The notes under the pieces are model-generated. The model saw only the letters and a list, made by a program, of their open reading frames with translations, was not told the origin of the DNA and ran no database searches. Positions 52,328 through 64,000 of a stretch of 64,000 nt of DNA are shown piece by piece. The DNA is from Monarcha castaneiventris obscurior (Eukaryota; Chordata; Aves; Passeriformes; Monarchidae): the NCBI GenBank assembly GCA_026261815.1, contig JAMPIT010000437.1, positions 7,204,001 through 7,268,000 of the forward strand. Direction: 5' to 3'. The number at the start of each line of letters is the position of its first letter. Positions within the stretch are counted from its first letter, which is position 1. Both the position numbers and the translations under genes were made by a program.

Positions 52328-55300
52328 ACATTTCTATAGGTCCTCAAATGGCTGCTTCTGTCATTTTGTGTGTTGTTTTAGCTGCATCAGCTCCAGCTAT
52401 TGCAATGTGCAGAATGCCCAAGCAAGGTGAAGTGTCAGTTTAGAGATGGAGTGTTGGCTTGCTAACTTAATTTTAAAAGATAGAGATTTTTTTAAGCTTT
52501 CCTTACAAAAGAAAATTGGGATGTTAAATTAATTTTTCTACTTTTCTGGGAGCTCGAGGCTACATTGGGTGACTTCTATGTTTAAACTGCCCTAGTCAGC
52601 ACAGTAGCAGTTTCCTCCAACTGAAAACTGGTCAATTATCAGTTTCCCCAAGCAAGAAATACTCTACACCCAGCAAATCTGTCTGACTTGATTAGGAAAG
52701 CTGGAGTGAAGGCATTCAGCCTCTCTTTACCTGGGGGCTAGGTGCTTCTCAATGTCCTCTCTAAATTCTGCTTGAAACATGTTTTACTTCAGCTTGCCTG
52801 ATTTCCCTGTTCCAATCAAAAGCTGCCACCCTCTCCCTTCTGCCTCCTCACAGGAGGTGCACATGAAGTGCACTGAGTATGCCAACATTTTTTTCAAAAA
52901 TTCCCTCATGAAGGCTTTTTATTCCTCTCTGTTTGTTGGGTTGGTTTTGGTGTGATTTTTTTCATTATTATGCATAGAACTTAGGGCTCCAATACTGCAA
53001 CTGGTTCTGTGTAGAAGTAATCCAGTGCCCATTTGCAGCCCCAGTAATCCCAAAGGATGGGATGGGATGCCAGGGGAAGGCTGGGTGACAGGGCTTTGAG
53101 TCAGTCACAGCCTTGAGATCATATAAAAAATACACAGGCTCCAAATTACCTAAATATTATATTAGAAGATAATAAACCAGATATTAATTCTGTATACACA
53201 GAGAGATTAAACATCCTGGGTGAGAGAGATTTAATAATGAGCTTGAAAATGAATCAGACTCCCTGACCCCTGTCCTTGCAGTCTTGCTCTGAAGGTCAAA
53301 ACCTGTCAGCAGCAGCAGTTAAAAGTCTGTGTTGGACCACCTTTGAGCACTTCAGGGTACATCCCACCTCCTGCCCACCACCTCAGCACAGACCCTTCCT
53401 CAGCTGATTCTCAAGTCTGTGGGTTTGAATCAGGTGGATGGATCAAACACTCATATCTGGGTGCTGATTCTGGATGTTTTCCTGGACACATTAACTTACC
53501 TTATGTTCGTGGAGGATGCTGAAAAATATTAAGAATCATGAAGATGACAAGCATCTCTGTTTTTCAATTGATTGTAACTCTGCTGAGAATTTATCAATTT
53601 CAGTTTAGAAACTTGTTCTAGGGGTAGCCTAATGTGCTGCTGGGCAGCTCTCCTTTGAACTAGTTAAAATCTTTACTAATGGCAAGAGGGTTGTGTTAAG
53701 TAGGTGCCATGTGGATAATATTTGTTCCTGATGTTTGGTTTAAATTTATTGGGTGAAAATGCACAATTACAGTGTCAAACCCCATAGTTTTGACAGCTAA
53801 AGCGCTTTTACACTACCTTAATGAATAACTGGTAATACTTTAGTCATCAGACAACTCCAAGAAAACTGATGCTGAGTTTCCACATATGCAAATAACATAA
53901 ATTGACTCTTGGGTTTTTTTAAGACAAATGAAAAGCAAACAGTTGAAACAAAATTAAACTGCCATTCAGCCTGTATACTCACAGTAACTTCTAGTGGTTG
54001 CAGTTAATGTGAATGTACATTTTTTTTTGGTTCAGTCATTATTTTTAACAGTGAAGCCTATCTAATCATTAGCTGGATCATGAAGTCAATTCCTTTCATG
54101 TATTCAGTAGCTCATCTTGCTTAAATTGTTTCAGTTCCTCAGAGATAATTTTTGAATATGCATGGCATATTTCAGCATAATAACTAGGAAGTCATTTTAT
54201 GTTGCATCTCATTAGCAACATAAGTATCAAAACAGGTTTCCCTTCCCTTAGAGGAAGCTCTTCAAGTAGCTCCAGAGAACAATTCACCTTCAGCTCCCTC
54301 ACACAAGTTAAAACCTATTCCAGAATATTTGATCTTAAATACTGGACGAGACACACTTTAATTTCATTGCATATAATTTACTTTTCCTCTTCAAGGATCA
54401 TAAAAGACAGACCAATTTGGGACTGAGTTCTAAGCTGGGTATAAACCAAAGCCTGAATCAAGTAATTTGTTCTGTGCTTTGGCAAAATGTTTTTGGGATG
54501 GACTCCTCATCTCCTGCTTTCAGTATCATGGAGCAAGGCCTCTGAGAGCATCTGACTGCTCAGGTTGCTCCTTCCCATAAATTCAGGATTTGGAGGTACA
54601 AGATGTGTAGTGGAGAACCTTCAATTCAGTGCTGCTTCTCCAACTCTTATGAGACAGAGTGCTGAACTTGCTCCTCAATTGTTTGATGTACCACATCAAT
54701 AGATGGCCTATAAAATAAATTGTATTTACGTGTTCCAAAATACGAGTTCCTGTTTTAAAGAAGTAAATCCTTGCATCCCAACTGGGATGACTTCATTCTC
54801 TGCTGCAGCAGAACACAGCAATCCCTGAAATTTAGTCTGTGTACCACATGACAGTTTAGGACAGGAAGCAACTCAAGTGTGTGTTCAAAATTAGAAAGAA
54901 AGTCTATGGAGTTTGTAGTGCTGTAATCAGGACATCGTTACTTTGTCTTTTGAGATTTTAGGACTATAGTCCCATGAGTAAATGACCACTATAACTGCTG
55001 GCTTTTTTTTGTTCCACTGGGGTTTTTTGCTGTTTTCCCAGATGGTTGTATTTTCATGTGGATAGAAATTCTCAGCAGAATCCCTGGGCCCAGGGGATGT
55101 GTCCCAGGAATAAAAAGCTTGAACATCTATCTGCTAGAGCCCAGCTCTTGGGCTTTAGTCTGTCCTTGAAGCATCCTCAGTAAATACTGATTTTCTGTGA
55201 GGTTTAAGCTGTGTTTTTGTCATGGGGGTCATGAGAACCATGAGTTTGAATAAACCTCAGGGTTTTTGTAATACACCCCACTGCTTACCTGGAGGCAGAT

Positions 55301-58047
55301 CAATCTGTATTACAGAAATAAAATTCATGTCAGATTGCTGGACTGGAAGAAAAATAGTTGTTCTTTCACTCCAACCTGTAACAGGAATGAAGCAATCTTG
55401 CAGATACAGGACTCTGTTGTTTAGTAGTTATAATCATATTTGACACAGTTTCCCTTCGTTTCCCCTCATGTAATTTATTACAAAGGTTCATATTGAAAAC
55501 AAAGCCTTCCTGCAAAAAGAATCTGATGGAAACAAAAGATATGCTTCTGTGTCTGCAGGACACTCAATCTTTCAGGGGAAAAGGAGGATTATACGTCTGG
55601 TTTAAAATTCTGACCTGACTTACAGTAAAAACTGCATATTTATAACTTGCAGCTCTAAATACACCACATAAACATTTTTACTGTATTTTGTACATGTTTT
55701 TTGAGGAACAAATGTGGAATTCACTGAGCCTTATGTACTGTGGGCTGTAATGAAGAGTCAGGAAAATACAGGATGCCGTAGGAAAAAGATGTGTGATGTA
55801 AATGGAAACAAATTGCATCTCAGTGGGACGTGGCCTGGACAGGGCAATCGTTCTTACTCCTCAAGTAATTTCCATTTCTCCAGGGTGCTGCTTTATAATT
55901 AATGTTCTTTGTTTATGGTTCACTTATGTCTTCAAGAAAAAAAAAAAATAGAAGTAGACGTGTCCTTCATCAAGTCTTGCAGCGTGCAGGCCAGCAATTA
56001 TTGTTATAGCCCTTGTATTGTGTGTAGGATAAAGCTCCCATGCCGTGCTGAGCAGTGAAGGGCTGCTAATGCATTCACAGCACAAGTTAGGAAAAAATAA
56101 TTCTGTTGAGTGGGGCTATGAAAAAAAATCCCTTTGACTCTCCAGCCCATCTGTACCGATGAGTGGGCTTGAGGCTTGAGGTTTGATGCTGTCATGCCTG
56201 CAGAAAGTGTAGATGTAACAGGAAGGAGCTCTTCTCTCCATCCTTCCGCCCCTGCACTGCTTGAGGAGAAGCTCAGGTCCTGTGCTGGAGGGCTGGGAGA
56301 GGTTCCTCTGAGGGTTTGGATTAATTCTCAACATTTTTATGAGTAAACCTGTAGGAACTGCTTTACTTCCAGGCTTTTTGGACCAAGCACCACAGTCTGA
56401 TTCTTGATCCCTTCTTTATTCAGACCCTATGAGTGCTGCATAGCTCTGAGCTTAGTTCCTGTGAAAAGACATTTCTGTGATGCTACTCATGCTTTAAATA
56501 CATCATCTGTGAATGCACAGTGAACTCACATCTGTTGAATGATGCAAATAACAAGTTAGAAATATTTTTTCTGTTCGTCAACTTGTTTAAAAGTTTTATT
56601 CTGATTAAAACCCCACAAGCAGCAGTTGTCACTTTTTTTCACAAAATCATTTAAGGGATGTCTGACATGGTTGACCCAGCTGCAGAACACTTGATATTGT
56701 GAAATTTCTATTACTAAAGGAAGCTAAGCTCACTGCCACTAAGATTGTCTGTAACTTAGGAGGAACTGATTTTAAGAAATAAAAGCTTCTAAGCCAAAAT
56801 TTGATCAAAACACTTCTTCATTATAGGAGAAAATCTGGATACCAGACACACAGAAAAGTTTGATACGTGTGAGTAGCAGGTTAAGGTTACTTGATCATAA
56901 TTCAGTTTAATGCCCCAAACATTACATTTCACTTACATCCCTCCTAGCAAGCAGGACTTCAGTTTTATGCAAACAATAAGGAGAAAATGGGCCATTTCTG
57001 GACTGGGATTTGAACTCCCCAGGTGCCAGGTTTGAACTGGTCAATCTTCTTGTCTGTCTCCCATGGAACAGGTTCATTTTAACTGATCCATAGCATCAAC
57101 AGTTCTAGCGCTGGCCTGGCTCCTGACTTTAAGAATTTAAATTCTCAGAGCTCTGTATCTCTCCTGATATTTGGTAGTTTTATTATAGCCTTGGCTTTTG
57201 CAGTCCAGTGGTTCCCTGGCCTAGCCAGCTTTTGCTGTATCACAGTTTGAAAAAGTGGCTGGTATACATTGAAAATATCAGATGCACACTAAAAAAATAG
57301 TAAATACATTGTTTGTGGGGGAAAGATTCACACTTTTAAAAAAATCTCATCATTTTTTAAGGCCTGACTCACATTTTTAATGCTAGTGTTGGCAATAATG
57401 CTGTTTTTCTCCAGATGGTTCTTTTCGAAAGGAAAAAACTAGCAGTACCCAGTGGGACACTTATCTTGAAATTCAAATAGCAATGGTAGATACGCAAAAG
57501 AAAGAAGATGAAAAAGAAGAGAATGCACAAATCAAAAAATCCCAGGGCAGATGTTTAGAGCTGGATTATATCTTGTCTACTCAGAGATGTTCAATAAAAT
57601 TAAACCAAACAAATTTGGATTTGAAATGAATTAGTGAAACCATAATAAATCGTTTTATGTATATGCAGTCAGAATTTAAATGGCCTCAATTTGCTTTAGT
57701 GTAATTCACTTTGAAAAGAGTGAAACCAAGTTATGCCACCTCTATTTCTGAGGAAAAATCCATCCTCTTAGCAGAGCTGATCTGTGAAATTTGCCTTAAA
57801 TTGACACCTTTTTGGTTAATTCAGCTTCTTTTCCTGAGTGTCCTTGACATATCTGGGAGCTAACAAAAGGATGAATACTGTGAGATTCAGGAAGATTCTT
57901 CCTTCATTATGCTTACCTCTAAATTTTGCAGGCTCTTAATATACTTTTTGGAACACGTTGTCTTCCTCCCCTGATGAAGTCAGTGAAAACTCAGCTGCAA
58001 ATGGTCTGAATTAGATCCATTGAGAGGATGTGTTTGTGCTTCTTCAG

Positions 58048-58287
58048 GCAGATGTGCTCCAAGCCCCAGCTGAGGTGGCTGGGGAGTTCCACCTTGGGAG
58101 CCTGGAGCTGCCAGCCAGGGGCATCTTCCTTTCTCCAGCTGCCTCCATTGCAGAAACATGGGAAGGGAAGATGGACAGGAATTACACCAGCCAGTGCCTG
58201 TGCCTGTTTGCTGCATCCGAAACCACGGGGGAAATTATCAGTGCAAGAACAGTGGAACAGAGAAAACGGTGTAGAAATCATAGATAG
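58048..58287 (+). other. Coding-like patch after a good acceptor, product unknown
   Basis: A pyrimidine-rich run ends in gcttcttcag at 58,047. From there 240 nt stay open, encoding a peptide that starts ADVLQAPAEVAGEFHLGSLE and includes GKMDRNYTSQC, before a stop. GC-rich third positions and balanced composition are coding-like. I see no convincing donor before the stop, so it would have to be a terminal exon. Frames on the minus strand and another plus frame are also open across this GC-richer patch, which reduces the weight of the evidence. No family recognised. Confidence 0.18.
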
Positions 58288-59699
58288 TAATTTTTGTACA
58301 CAATTAATACTAGCACACAGTGTTGAGCTCATGAGGGCTTTCTGCTCATGCTGCCTCCTCAAAGACAGGTCCAATTGGAGTTGGAATGTCCCACACAGGT
58401 AACACCAGCTCCAGCACAGAGCCTGCCAATACAACAGAAGCCAGACAGATTTTTTCAACTAATTTTAAAAAGCAGTACGTGGTTCTACCATATCCACTGT
58501 TTCTCACATGCTGACAGGATTTCTGATTTGGTGCTGGGGGAGCTAAAGGTGGATTAATGCATTGTCAGAATGAGACACCACAATTATCCTTAGATGGGTT
58601 TGTTGAAATGGAAAGCCAGGAAAATTATTCTCTCTCTTTAAAATAGCATGAGGTTATGTGAAATTTGTATCTAATGATGCAGGATATAATCTTAATTCCT
58701 GCCACACATTTTAGTTCTGGCTTGGGTTGGTTTTATTTTTATATGCTCTAAGCTGCATTCTTTCACTTTGTGCAATCAGATGAAGATTTGTTGAGTTATG
58801 GAATAGAAGATGCTGTCCATTATTTTAAGTATTTACACTAAGTACTGTCTTCTTCAATTTTAAGAAGCACACATTTCATATCACTAGTATCATTTTCAAA
58901 ATCATTACATAGACTTTTGGTGATACAGGTATTTAAAAGATTACTTTGATTTTATTATATTTTTTGTTAAAAGGAAGCAGTTTTTGAACATCTGTGGTGG
59001 CTTTGAACAGGAAAATCACCTAGATCTCATTAGTATCTAACCCACCTTTAAACTCCACTGTAAGAGGAAAGTTAATCTGGAGAAACTAGAAATCTAAAAT
59101 GCTTCATAACAAAATGAGATCCCTATATGTGTGTATTCAGACAATAAGGTGGATTAATTTAATTGCGATCCCTCTGGTAACATATGAGACATTTCAAACC
59201 AGATGATTTTCCACAGCAAAACATTTTCTATCTTAGCATGTAACTGGAAAGCAAAAAGCTGCACAGAACCTTCAAGTCTGGTTGTGGAAGGGTCTGAAGT
59301 TTGATACAGATTAATCCTTGGAATACAAGCCTTCCCATCCTTAATGCCAAGATAGATTTTCTTGTAGCTGCATTCTCATTTGCCACATATCATGCCTAGA
59401 AGTGTGACAGGATCAAAAGTGTGACTTGATCCCCACTGGACAGTACTCAGGAGAAAATGTATTATGTTTAGGAAGCAACTGATATCACTTATACACCATT
59501 TGAAATGATTCTTTGTGTACTTTCAGTGTAAGCTGTGTTTGGCACTCGCAGTTCTCACGACGTGTTCCTTTGCTCCCATTCACCAGGGAGAATATATGGA
59601 ACACTCGAGCAGCTCCCACCAAGCCCAGATGAATAGCTGTGAGCTATCTATATTTTCGTGGGAGTGGGGTTGGGGTTATGGCATTTTCACTAGTGATTA

Positions 59700-60000
59700 A
59701 ATATCTTCCAAACCTATTCACGCTGCAGAGCTATAAATTATGGATTTTTCGCATTAATGAAAAGAGCCCTTGGAGCCCTCTGGAGTGCAGAGTTCTATTT
59801 TTACATTTCACTATCGGAGAATGAGGAAAGATAGGCCAATGTGTTTCTTTTTTTAAAATGGCAGGAACAGAAATTCGGCCTGTTCTGGACGTCATTCAAG
59901 TGCCAACATCGTTACCCATTGTGGGGGACACATTCAGAGCTCATATTTGTTACGTCATTTCATCAGAGGGATTTTTGTCACTCACTTTGAGCTCATTAGC
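59700..60000. promoter_or_regulatory. Candidate conserved enhancer with paired CRE-like sites
   Basis: About 260 nt keep seven CpGs in an AT-rich region. Motifs include gacgtcat (59,888-59,895) and ttacgtcat (59,950-59,958), both CREB/ATF or PAR-bZIP type, and a homeodomain-like gcattaatga near 59,750. There is no convincing coding frame or repeat. The density of intact complex motifs suggests constraint. It lies about 50 kb upstream of the PEX5L island and could be a distal enhancer of that or another gene; the target is not visible. Confidence 0.35.
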
Positions 60001-61330
60001 AGACCTGACCTAAAAAAACCCCCATACACAGGAAATCTGAAACTGCTCCACTATGAAAATGATGTGGTTGATGATCTTGGAATGGGGTTTTAATTTGGAA
60101 TTTAAGCTTGAAAGTTCCCAAGAAATGGTGCTGTGGGTAAACCTGTTATTGTTTTTTTCCATATTGTTGCCTGTATCTTGGTTTTTGAGTACAGAAAGGC
60201 AAGAATGTTTAATCCCCTGTGTTTGCTTTTCAAGGAAGGTTCTGTCATCTTCTGGATGTCCTGAAAGTAAAAAGCTTTCCATTAAAGCAGAATAGAAAAA
60301 AACCTGCCATTCCTACAGTGACTATGATGAAAAATAAATTAAGAGCAAAAGACCCAAATCACAGGTCATCTCTACTGATCACCTTGCAATCAAAAGGGAA
60401 CATAGAATTTCATCTTCACATCATCTGTCTGTAGAAGTGTGCTTAGCTGTATTTGCATAAATAGTGGTCTCTCATCCAGAACTGATAAAAGTGAAAATAA
60501 TGGATCCCAGAGAGGAAAACTGAAGTAATTTATTCTTTTAGCTTCCTATCACAACAGGTTTGGGTTTTTTTGTTTTTGTGTTTGGGTTTGGTTTCTTTTT
60601 TTTTTTGTTGGTTTGTTTGTTTTGTATACCAAATACCAATTTTGAATACCAAAGCTAGGTCTGTACACAAGTAAAAGTCACTGAGACAGTTCTGACTTCC
60701 AGCAATGTGAGAGGTCCCCATGTTTTAGCTCTCTGTAAACAGGAAGAAATTGTATTGAAATTGGAATCCTGGCAGAGTTTACTAATTTGCAGCTTCCTTA
60801 GGACAGTGAGGTCTCTGAGTGAACCTACCTGTGTGTTCCTGTAGGCTCAGACATTGAATCTTCCAGACACCTCAGCATGAGGCTCCTTCTCAGAATTCAA
60901 TATTCAGTTGTTGTTGGACAGGTTATCCTGAAATGGTTTCAGGCACGTATAAATGAGTCAGGAGTGAACAACAGGAATAAGTAATTGCATGCAGGAAAGA
61001 GGCAGCCTTGAAGCCTTTGGGAATTGTTTAAAACATGCTGATTTCTTCACTTTCCTTTGTTTTCTGGCTTTGGTGAGAAGATTTTAAAATGAGAAAGGAA
61101 AAAACCCAACAAAATAGCAGCAATAAAAACCCGTGCAATAAATAAAAACCCAAGGAAAGAAACCAAGATATTAAAGTTGCAAAAAACTTGTGCCCCAGCA
61201 CTACCAGAGACTCATCCTCAGCAAGTGGCCAAGTCACATCTCTTGGAAAGAACAGAGGTCGGACTCTCTGGAGAAATCATTATGTTAATCACCAATACAA
61301 GGCAGCTTAAGAAATTGAAGAGATTTATTT

Positions 61331-61382
61331 AAAGATTTAATATATTGCCTATATTAATGTAAAGATTTAATATATTGCCTAT
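61331..61382. repeat. 22-bp direct repeat, 30-bp period
   Basis: The unit aaagatttaatatattgcct plus at occurs exactly at 61,331-61,352 and again at 61,361-61,382, with 8 nt between. It looks like a recent small duplication. Confidence 0.93.
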
Positions 61383-61718
61383 AGTACCTTAAATCAGCCC
61401 TAGGGAAGAACAGACAGAATGGAGGACCAGAGCTGTTCCAAAGAAGTTTTCATCTTGATAAAGCTCATCATAGTTGCTTAAAAAATTACTCATCTTTGAT
61501 GTTCTACAATGCCATAATTTGGGTAGGTGATAGACTGAACTGCAAACAGTGTTTTTGATAACTGCTAAATCTAAATTGCTATTTTAATCAACTGTAACAC
61601 TTAGATTGTCAGCTGATAAAAAATGTGTGCAGAAGACACATTGCTGGTGTAAGTGTAGTGGTATTTAAAATCAATATAAACTGAGCAAAATTATGTTCCT
61701 CTTTGCTTTTCTTCTTAG

Positions 61719-61732
61719 GTTTCTATGGAAAC
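61719..61732. promoter_or_regulatory. RFX X-box-like palindrome next to a splice-acceptor-like tract
   Basis: gtttctatggaaac is close to the RFX-factor X-box (GTTNCCATGGNAAC type) and nearly palindromic. It directly follows a pyrimidine run ending in cttag, which resembles a 3' splice site. No exon frame follows. Factor binding is conjecture. Confidence 0.3.
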
Positions 61733-64000
61733 CTTCTTGGAGGTGGTCTGAAGAAAAGAAATGTTAAAATAGAACAATAAATTGTGTCGTTTATACATGC
61801 AAAGTAAATATCCTTCCTGCATTTTTTATGGAAACGAAAAAGTGATTTTATCATTTAATATTCTCCCTTGACAGCCAAATTAACTATGACCCAGTCTCCT
61901 TAGGGTTTACTTTTCTGCATTTGGCTGACATGTTTGAGAGAGGAAAACCAGACATCTTTTATGCTGAACATCTATTATTTATTTGTATTTTACTAAACTA
62001 TCTTGATTTTTTTAAAACAGCAACCTTCACAACTTTTACCTTGGATAGTGTGTCTAAAAAGTTATTTTGAAACTACAGCCCTGTCAACCTCTTCATGAAC
62101 ACAGTGTTCCTTCAGAGTTTTAGCCAGAAGAATATAAAATGCAAACCTATATTGACACATAACTATAAATAAACAGTAATAGTAAGTGGTTGGGATATAT
62201 TGTGTACAAGTATTTTCTTAATGATTCACCATTACATAGGATGACTTTTCACTTCTCCTAAAGCTACTACATATACCAGGAGTGACTACTTTGATATCCA
62301 GCGCTGTTCTGCTACATGCAGTGGGTTTGTACCTTCATATTTTGGTGCATAATTGTTGTTTGTGTTTTCTTCCCTCTGGTCCCTGCCTTTGAAGGCTGGC
62401 TGTTAAATCTGTTAGAAACACACAGTCTTGTAGGTATGAGTGACTGTCATGAACAGTATCACTGGGAGGAAACATTTGGGGTGGCTGCTGATCCTACACT
62501 GGGTTTAACCCCATGGTAGAACTGAGTTTTTCCAAGAAAGGTGTTCCTGTGTGCCATAGGCACTGAACATTTACTGTGTACACAACTCCTGCTTTGTTTC
62601 TCCTCCTCACAGCTTTGGAAAACCTCTCTTGGGGTCTGCTAATAGGGCTCTCCATTCACTATTAGGTTGTCTTCCTTGTCTCTTTGTGTTCCCCTCCTGT
62701 CTGGGCCCATTTATAAACCTCTGTAATCGGGGAGAGTTTTAACCCTCACGCTGGTGGCTGTGTGTGCATTTTCTCAGGCTTTTCTTGGAGGCCAGTGCAA
62801 AAAGAAATAGGGACCCTCTTCTACCTGGCTCTTCTGTGCACAGCAACAATTCATAGGGCTTTTTATTGCTACATGAGAACATGAGAAACTCTGTTAAATC
62901 TTTGAGCCCCATCTAATGAATCTCCCTGCTGAGTATTTGCTGATATATAACATCTCACTCCATGAGAACCACAGTAACAGGTGACAGATGAAGCTGGATG
63001 CCATTAACCAAATAGTTTGCTCACCAAAACATGTATTTTTAGTTTAATTGAAGTTAGGATTTAATATAATTCCTGATAACAGAAAAAGGGGATTATTTTC
63101 AGGAGAATATTTGAAAAGTTTATTCCGCTATTTTCAAAACTGAAAGAAGACTTCAGCTTCTTTCAAGTATTTTTATTTGAAGCTTAGTTTGCTCTTCTCT
63201 TCCAGGAAAGGCTGCTTACAGAACACAGGAGACATTTAAGGGGCAAGGGTTCTAAGAGGGTGCACCCCCTGTTTTAACCTTTCATGCACTCAGCCCTGCC
63301 ACAGCACAGTAACACCTGCAAAGGAGAGCAGGGAGCGATGCCTCAGAGCCTGGAGCAGTGCAGGCTCAGCTTTTCTCTGCTGGTTCCACACCTCTGTACA
63401 GACATCTTCCTGCCAAATCTGCCTCTGATCTCCCAGCTCCCTACTCTCTCTGTTGCCTTCATCCATTCTGTAAGACAGATGAAACCCTCGTTCTGTACTG
63501 GCTACAATGAAGGGAGTGCAGTAGCTGCATTCCCCAAACTCTGCTGTCCTTTACTTTCTCTTCCCTCTTCCCATCTCCTCGCCTTCCCTAGTTTAAACGG
63601 AATCTTCTTGCTTCATCACTATTTGCAGTCCTTTTCCCTTCAAAAAAAACTTATCAGTGCTCCCTATTCTTTGCATAATGTTGTGGTTAATTTTGTCTTG
63701 TGGAAAAGCAGTAAAACTGAGCTCTCCAATGTGCTGCCTCTGGCTGTGCTCAAGGCTGAGGCCAGTTTGAATTGTGTTGTTACAGATTGTGTTGGAAAGG
63801 TAAACACAATCAAGATGCTCACTCTCCATTTGCAAAAAATTAATCTCTCAGAGCTGTGCACACTGGTGACAGCAGAGACAAAAGCCTGAATGCTGCGTTT
63901 GCAAAACTCTCTGAGAGCACCACAGGCCTTTGTCAATGAATGCCAGAGGGCCTGAGGCAGAAATTGGTCTCAAAATCATTGCTAATCATTTCCACAAAGC

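Larger units (their letters stand above)
48486..59690. other. Intergenic non-coding DNA
   Basis: About 11 kb of AT-rich sequence with no gene I can name. Two coding-like patches, at 51.8-52.3 kb and 58.05-58.29 kb, are listed separately. No recognisable LINE, LTR or tRNA-derived repeat was seen. Confidence 0.5.
60001..64000. other. Intergenic non-coding DNA to the window edge
   Basis: AT-rich sequence with a G/T-rich simple patch at about 60,555-60,630 and short direct repeats at 61.3 kb. A 201-codon open frame at 63,284-63,889 lies in a C/T-rich patch and does not look like a protein. No RNA gene or mobile element recognised. Confidence 0.5.

Noticed and set aside
57991..58458. 155-codon minus-strand frame and 124-codon plus-strand frame
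   Set aside because: They overlap the plus-strand frame described at 58,048 in other frames, and have Cys- and Trp-rich compositions without any motif.
63284..63889. 201-codon open frame on the plus strand
   Set aside because: The peptide is dominated by Leu, Ser, Cys and Pro from a C/T-rich patch, shows no domain or motif, and has no promoter or splice context.
1..64000. CRISPR arrays, bacterial operons, tRNA or rRNA genes
   Set aside because: No spaced direct repeats of CRISPR type, no dense bacterial-style coding and no cloverleaf or rRNA core sequence was seen. The texture is vertebrate throughout.

Overview
This is a stretch of vertebrate nuclear DNA, most likely from a bird. It is AT-rich, has almost no coding sequence, and carries one sharp CpG island. 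The bird call rests on CR1-type LINE remains: a CR1 3' tail (atcatagaat...ggaaggga) at 41.7 kb, a CR1 3' segment at 13.2-13.3 kb, and two much older CR1/L3-group copies at 14.4-15.3 kb and 16.2-17.7 kb. No Alu, L1 or other mammalian repeats were seen, and no bacterial-type genes.

The one gene I can name is PEX5L (PEX5-related protein, TRIP8b), on the minus strand. Its first coding exon sits at the left edge of the CpG island. It encodes MYQGHMQ and then reads into a consensus splice donor (CAG|GTAAGC). Everything to the left (about 1-7,990) would be the start of PEX5L intron 1. The island (about 7.8-9.07 kb) holds GC boxes, a 66-nt pure pyrimidine run, a (GCGCT)5 repeat and a long A/T tract. 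That A/T tract, read on the minus strand, is the polypyrimidine tract of a strong splice acceptor. With a good minus-strand donor at 9,047/9,046 this suggests an upstream non-coding exon and a 5'-UTR intron of about 0.9 kb.

Everything right of about 9.1 kb looks like upstream intergenic DNA. In human, PEX5L lies in a gene-poor interval towards TTC14/CCDC39; that the same holds here is inference. This part holds old LINE fragments, microsatellites ((TATC)15 at 25.9 kb, a CT tract at 38.6 kb), a perfect 125-bp tandem duplication at 48.2 kb, several CpG-retaining blocks that look like conserved non-coding elements (30.0, 47.6 and 59.7-60.0 kb), and a few coding-like patches without assignment. 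The best patch is an 85-codon phase-0 block at 26,069-26,323 (+), bounded by an acceptor and a donor.

I found no tRNA, rRNA, CRISPR array, complete mobile element or multi-gene system. The items most worth following up are the PEX5L 5' structure, the orphan exon at 26.1 kb, the exact 125-bp duplication, the perfect 14-bp-arm hairpin in intron 1, and the putative enhancer at 59.7 kb.
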